64,000 nt of DNA from Prochilodus magdalenae (taxonomy: Eukaryota; Chordata; Actinopteri; Characiformes; Prochilodontidae), in assembly GCA_024036415.1 (NCBI GenBank), contig JAMWET010006806.1:30001-94000 (forward strand), read 5' to 3'. A program made the translations under genes and the position numbers. Shown in pieces: positions 60,060 through 64,000 of the stretch. Numbering within the stretch: the first letter of the stretch is position 1; every line of letters begins with the position of its first letter. The notes under the pieces were generated by a model, which saw only the letters and a program-made list of their open reading frames with translations, was not told the DNA's origin and did not search any database.

Positions 60060-61333
60060 CATCTGGACTTGTCAACCAATCAGAAGCTTTGTTGTGACTT
60101 AGCAATCAACCAAACCCTTTGTTCTGCCTTGTCAAACTGTCAGACACAGTGTTCCTGACTCGTTGACCAATCCAAGTCTGTGCTCTGGATTTGTCGACCA
60201 ATGAGAGGCTGCGTTCTGGACATTCAGGCTTTGTTGTGACTTGTCGACCTTTGCTCCGTCTTGTCCAACATTTAGAGACTGTTTTCCTAACTCGTTGACC
60301 AATCTAAGAATGTGCTTCTGACATGCTGACCAATCCGAGGCTTTGTTCTGACTTGTAGACCAATCAGGCTTTGTTCCTGACATGCTGACGAATCCAAGGC
60401 TGTTTTTATGGCTTGTTGACCAATCAGAAGGTTTGTTCCTAACATGTAGACCAGTCAGAGGGGGTGTTTCTGACTTGTGGACCAACCAGAGGGCATGTTT
60501 CTGACTTGTGGACTAATCGGAGGCTGTGTACCCGACTTGTTGACCAATCAGAAGCTGTGTCCCCTACTGGTGGACTAATCAGAGGCTGTGTCCCTGATTT
60601 GTTGACCAATCACAGGCTGTGTTCCTAACATGTAGACCAGTCAGAGGGGGTGTTTCTGACTTGTGGACCAATCAGAGACTGTGTCCCTGACTTGTTGACC
60701 AATCAGAGGCTGTGTCCCTGACTTGTTGACCAATCAGAGGCTGTGTCCCTGATTTGTTGACCAATCAGAGGCTGTGTCCCTGACTTGTTGACCAATCAGA
60801 GGCTGTGTCCCTGACTTGTTGACCAATCAGTGGCTGTGTCCCTGATTGCTAACCAATCGGAGGCTGTGTCCCCTACTTGTTGACCAATCAGAAGCTGTGC
60901 CCCCGACTTGTGTACCAATCAGAGGCTATGTCCCTGACTTGTCGACCAATCAGAGGTTGTGTCCCTGACTTGTTGACCAATCAGAGGCTGTGTTCCTAAC
61001 ATGTAGACCAGTCAGAGGGGGTGTTTCTGACTTGTGGACCAACCAGAGGGCATGTTTCTGACTTGTGGACCAATCAGAGACTGTGTCCCTGACTTGTTGA
61101 CCAATCAGAGGTTGTGTGTCTGGATTGTTGACCAATCAGAAGCTGTGTCCCTGACTTGTTGACCAATCAGAGGTTGTGTGTCTGGATTGTTGACCAATCA
61201 GAAGCTGTGTCCCCTACTGGTGGACTAATCAGAGGCTGTGTCCCTGATTTGTTGACCAATCAGAAGCTGTGTCCCCTACTGGTGGACTAATTGGACGCTG
61301 TGTCCCCAACTTGTTGACCAGTCAGAGGCTGTG
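60060..61333 (+). repeat. 31-bp minisatellite with an NF-Y CCAAT box in most units, intron 4
   Basis: Units read GACCAATCAGAGGCTGTGTC then CCTGACTTGTT, 31 bases, about 40 copies, degenerate before 60530 and regular after. GACCAATCAG matches the NF-Y consensus RRCCAATSR. The 31-base spacing is about three helical turns and keeps the boxes on one DNA face. Variant units carry GACCAGTCAG or GACTAATCAG, which lose the CCAAT core. Structure is certain; NF-Y occupancy is inferred. Confidence 0.95.
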
Positions 61334-61650
61334 TTGACAGAACAGTGCTACTCTTCTGGGCGAGATAAAAGCCAATCTCTAGTGTGCAGTGATCCTGAGA
61401 TACCTGAGATTGTATGTATGGCCTTTGATCTTGAGCCAGAGAGGTTTAACCCTAGCGCCTCCATAAGTGTTAGCACACCGGAAACGTGAAACTCCGTAAA
61501 AGACTACATGCTAATCCCGTATCTGTGCATCCCTAGCTTTATTAGCTAACGGTAAATGAAAGCGTTTTGTGGTGATCACTCTTTTGGACAGTCTTGGCGA
61601 ACCCTGTCAAAAGGTCTTGTTGTTGTTTGTGTATGTAAACCTCCCCACAG

Positions 61651-61770
61651 ATAGAGACGAGTGTCTCCTGTCACACTACTGCATGCACAGATGCGTGAAC
61701 ACGCCCGGTTCGTACTACTGCGAGTGTAACAGCGGCTACCAGCTGGCCAGCAACAACCACAGCTGTGTGG
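61651..61770 (+). CDS. efemp1: efemp1 coding exon 5: cbEGF domain 3
   Basis: The exon is 120 bases, phase 1 to phase 1. The acceptor is CCTCCCCACAG and the donor G|GTGAGTGA. It encodes a full cbEGF domain, [15 protein letters not shown] through NNHSCV (residues 198-237). [12 protein letters not shown] carries the Asn hydroxylation pattern, and GYQLASNN matches the third domain of fibulin-3 (GFQLAANN in human, from memory). The calcium motif is D-R-D-E instead of the common D-I/V-D-E; the variable position tolerates this. This is the last exon in the window. The phase-1 donor requires at least one further exon downstream. Confidence 0.96.
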
Positions 61771-62639
61771 GTGAGTGACCGGACCCAGCGGACGCTCCGC
61801 TGTACACAAACAGCGTGCCGGTGAGGGCTCGGCATGTGCCTGCGCGAGTGTGTGAGAAAGCGAGCGAGCCAGAGAGAGCGCGAGAACGGCCGCGAGAGGG
61901 GTATCCTGCTCCAAAGAACCCCAGTGACCCTAAACAGGGACTGGTTTCTCTGCTGGAGGAGCGCAAGCGTTCCCTCGCCCTCAGCTAAACCTCCTGCACC
62001 CTGTTCTAATGGGCTTTGTTTACGCGTTCGGGACATCCGTTAGTAACTCGCGGCCAGGTTTTTTTCTCATCTGCAGCCCATTCAAGTGACCGGAGGAAGA
62101 AAAACAGAGGTGTTAAAATGCGATTGCGCTCGGGCTCGTGCGTAGACGCTATTGTTCCTCGAAGCAGCGCTCATTGTTTCAGGTTCGTACTCATCTCCTG
62201 TGTGCTGGCACGGTGCATAATGCTAATCAACTGGAGAGTCTATGTGTTTAGCAAAGGAGTGGGCCCCTTCTGGGATTAGAGGAGCTCAGTCCTGAACGTT
62301 TAGTCCATTAACAGTTATTATCGTCGTTTTGAGAGAGGTTCGGTTTAGGTAGTGCCAGTGTGAGTGTGGAGTTACGCAGGTGTGTAATTTGCACGGTTAG
62401 TCATGTAACACGGACGCGGTGGAAAGGTGAAGGATGCTGAGCCATAACTGAGGAATAAGCTAGGTCTAGAGAGATCTAGAGAGTTCCAGCACCACAAAGG
62501 CCTCTGGTATTGTAACAAGCTTGATATCATAACAGTAGAAGAACCCGCTTTGGTGCTAGATAGAGCTGTGTACAGCGAGGGGTGGGTGCTATGATATAAA
62601 AATATGATATCATGATACTTTGAGATATTTTCATGAGAA
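61771..62639. other. 5' part of intron 5
   Basis: It begins at the exon 5 donor. A GAGCGAGCCAGAGAGAGCGC purine-rich patch lies at about 61860. The ORF at 62016-62279 has no family signature. No further fibulin exon was found before 64000. Confidence 0.45.
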
Positions 62640-64000
62640 AGTGGCTGAGATTAGGTTTTCTTTAATACAACAAAGGCCAAGAACTATCTAGAACATTACA
62701 TCTCTGGTAACATATTACCTCAGCTATTAGTGTTAGCTGCTGCTAAAGGGCAACAACTATCTAAAACATTACATCACTGTTAACATATTACCTCAGCTGT
62801 TAGCATTAGCTGCTTCTACAGGGCAAGAACTGCCTAGAACATTACATCTCTGTTAACATATTACCTCAGATGTTAGCGTTAGCTAGTGCTAAAGGGTAAG
62901 AACTACCTAGAACACTACATCTCTGATAACATATTACCTTAGCTGTTAGCATTAGCTGCTTCTAAAGGCCAAGAACTATCAAGAACATTACATCTCTGTT
63001 AACATATTACCTCAGCTGTTAGCGTTAGCTGCTGCTAAAGGGCAACAACTATCTAAAACATTACATCACTGTTGACATATTACCTCAGCTGTTAGCATTA
63101 ACTGCTGCTAAAGGCCGAGAACTATCTAGAACATTACATCTCTGTTAACATATTACCTCAGCTGTTAGCATTAGCTGCTTCTAAAGGGCAGGAACTACCT
63201 AGAACATTACATCACTGTTAACATATTACCTCAGCTGTTAGTGTTAGCTGCAGCTTAAGGCCAATAACTATCAAGAACATTACAGCACTGTTAACATATT
63301 ACCTCAGCTGTTAGCGTTAGCTGCTGCTTAAGGCCAATAACTATCAAGAACATTACATTACTGTTAACATATTACCTCAGCTGTTAGCGTTAGCTGCTGC
63401 TAAAGGGCAAGAACTATCTAGAACATTACATCACTGTTAACATATTACCTCAGCTGTTAGTGTTAGCTGCTGCTAAAAATCAAGAACTACCTAGAACATT
63501 ACATCACTGTTAACATATTACCTCAGCTGTTAGCATTAGCTGCTGCTAAAGGGCAAGAACTACCTAGAACATTACATCCCTGTTAACATATTACCTCAGC
63601 TGTTAGCGTTAGCTGCTGCTAAAGGGCAAGAACTACCTAGAACATTACATCTCTGTTAACATATTACCTCAGCTGTTAGTGTTAGCTGCTGCTAAAGGGC
63701 AAGAACTGCCTAGAACATTACATCACTGTTAACATATTACCTCAGCTGTTAGTGTTAGCTGCTGCTTAAGGCCAATAACTATCAAGAACATTACATCACT
63801 GTTAACATATTACCTCAGCTGTTAGCGTTAGCTGCTGCTTAAGGCCAATAACTATCAAGAACATTACATCACTGTTAACATATTACCTCAGCTGTTAGTG
63901 TTAGCTGCTGCTAAAGGGCAAGAACTATTTAGAACATTTCATCACTGTTAACATATTCCATCACTTGTTAGTGTTAGCTGGTGCTAAATGCCAAGAACTA
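62640..64000. repeat. 73-bp minisatellite, intron 5, truncated by the window edge
   Basis: About 18 units read AACTATCTAGAACATTACAT, CACTGTTAACATATTACCTC, AGCTGTTAGCGTTAGCTGCT, GCTAAAGGGCAAG. GTTAAC and TTAGC..GCTAA are self-complementary parts. Variants CTTAAGGCCAATAACTATCA mark a sub-family. The array continues past the end. Confidence 0.95.

Larger units (their letters stand above)
17280..64000 (+). other. efemp1: efemp1-like (fibulin-3) gene, 5' part, runs off the window
   Basis: This is the transcription unit defined by five coding exons, whose joined product reads about 237 residues: signal peptide, an atypical first calcium-binding EGF domain split by a low-complexity linker, then two ordinary cbEGF domains. 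Fibulin-3 is a secreted extracellular-matrix glycoprotein of basement membranes and elastic tissue. Introns are 243, 2554, 38880 and 2102 bases, and the fifth continues past 64000. The choice of efemp1 over efemp2 rests on residues I recall from the human proteins: KGGMKCVNH here matches fibulin-3 (fibulin-4 has KGEMKCINH), and CRADQ in the next domain matches fibulin-3 (fibulin-4 has CRPSQ). Human fibulin-3 is 493 residues, so roughly half the protein is missing downstream, including later cbEGF domains and the fibulin-type C-terminal domain. Family assignment is near certain; the paralogue call is about 85 percent. Confidence 0.88.

Noticed and set aside
17280..61770. Assignment to efemp2 (fibulin-4) instead of efemp1
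   Set aside because: [14 protein letters not shown] and CRADQ agree with fibulin-3 as I remember it. Fibulin-4 differs at these sites. It is not fully excluded without an alignment to both teleost paralogues.

Overview
The window is animal, almost certainly teleost fish, nuclear DNA. It holds the 5' half of one split gene on the + strand, and more than half of the rest (about 35 kb by my tally) is tandem repeats. Evidence for a fish: vertebrate-type exons with GT/GC-AG introns, degenerate Tc1/mariner and L2-type LINE fragments, CA/GA/CATA microsatellites, and the GCTAATGCTAA/TTAGCATTAGC filler seen in many fish genomes. I cannot name the species. An otophysan such as a characin or catfish is a guess, based on one dispersed repeat (34.9-36.35 and 37.4-38.5 kb) that looks familiar from those fishes.

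The gene is efemp1 (fibulin-3), or less likely its paralogue efemp2. Five coding exons are visible: 17280-17357 (signal peptide), 17601-17646 and 20201-20545 (first, atypical calcium-binding EGF domain with a long linker), 59426-59548 and 61651-61770 (two ordinary cbEGF domains). Together they encode about the first 237 residues. The remaining cbEGF domains and the fibulin C-terminal domain must lie beyond 64000. Phases fit throughout: intron 1 is phase 0 and all later junctions are phase 1. Intron 3 is 38.9 kb and is mostly minisatellite.

Layout: 1-17 kb is upstream DNA with four arrays (23 bp, AT-rich, 20 bp and a 4.7 kb 33-bp array that reverses orientation at 16605). A compact promoter-like region precedes the ATG. 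Intron 2 carries a 32-bp array with TATATAA in each unit. Intron 3 carries, in order: a 21-bp array in frame with exon 3, a hairpin-bearing array, a 2.2 kb tandem duplication, a 48-bp array, a 68-bp array, two inverted copies of one dispersed element with the same 15-bp expansion, CATCCATA repeats, a 24/33-bp array with 1463-bp higher-order structure, a 16-bp array, a telomere-like 31-bp array and CA repeats. Intron 4 holds a 31-bp array. Intron 5 holds a 73-bp array running off the window.

The main candidate for something undescribed is that three of these minisatellites carry a perfect match to a known transcription-factor consensus in most units: CTCF (26.5-28.85 kb, about 48 copies, with signs of origin from a dispersed element), the SRF CArG box (32.05-34.35 kb, about 34 copies) and the NF-Y CCAAT box (60.06-61.33 kb, 31-bp spacing). 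The motif matches are read from the sequence; any regulatory role is inference. All long ORFs outside the five exons are by-products of repeat periodicity.
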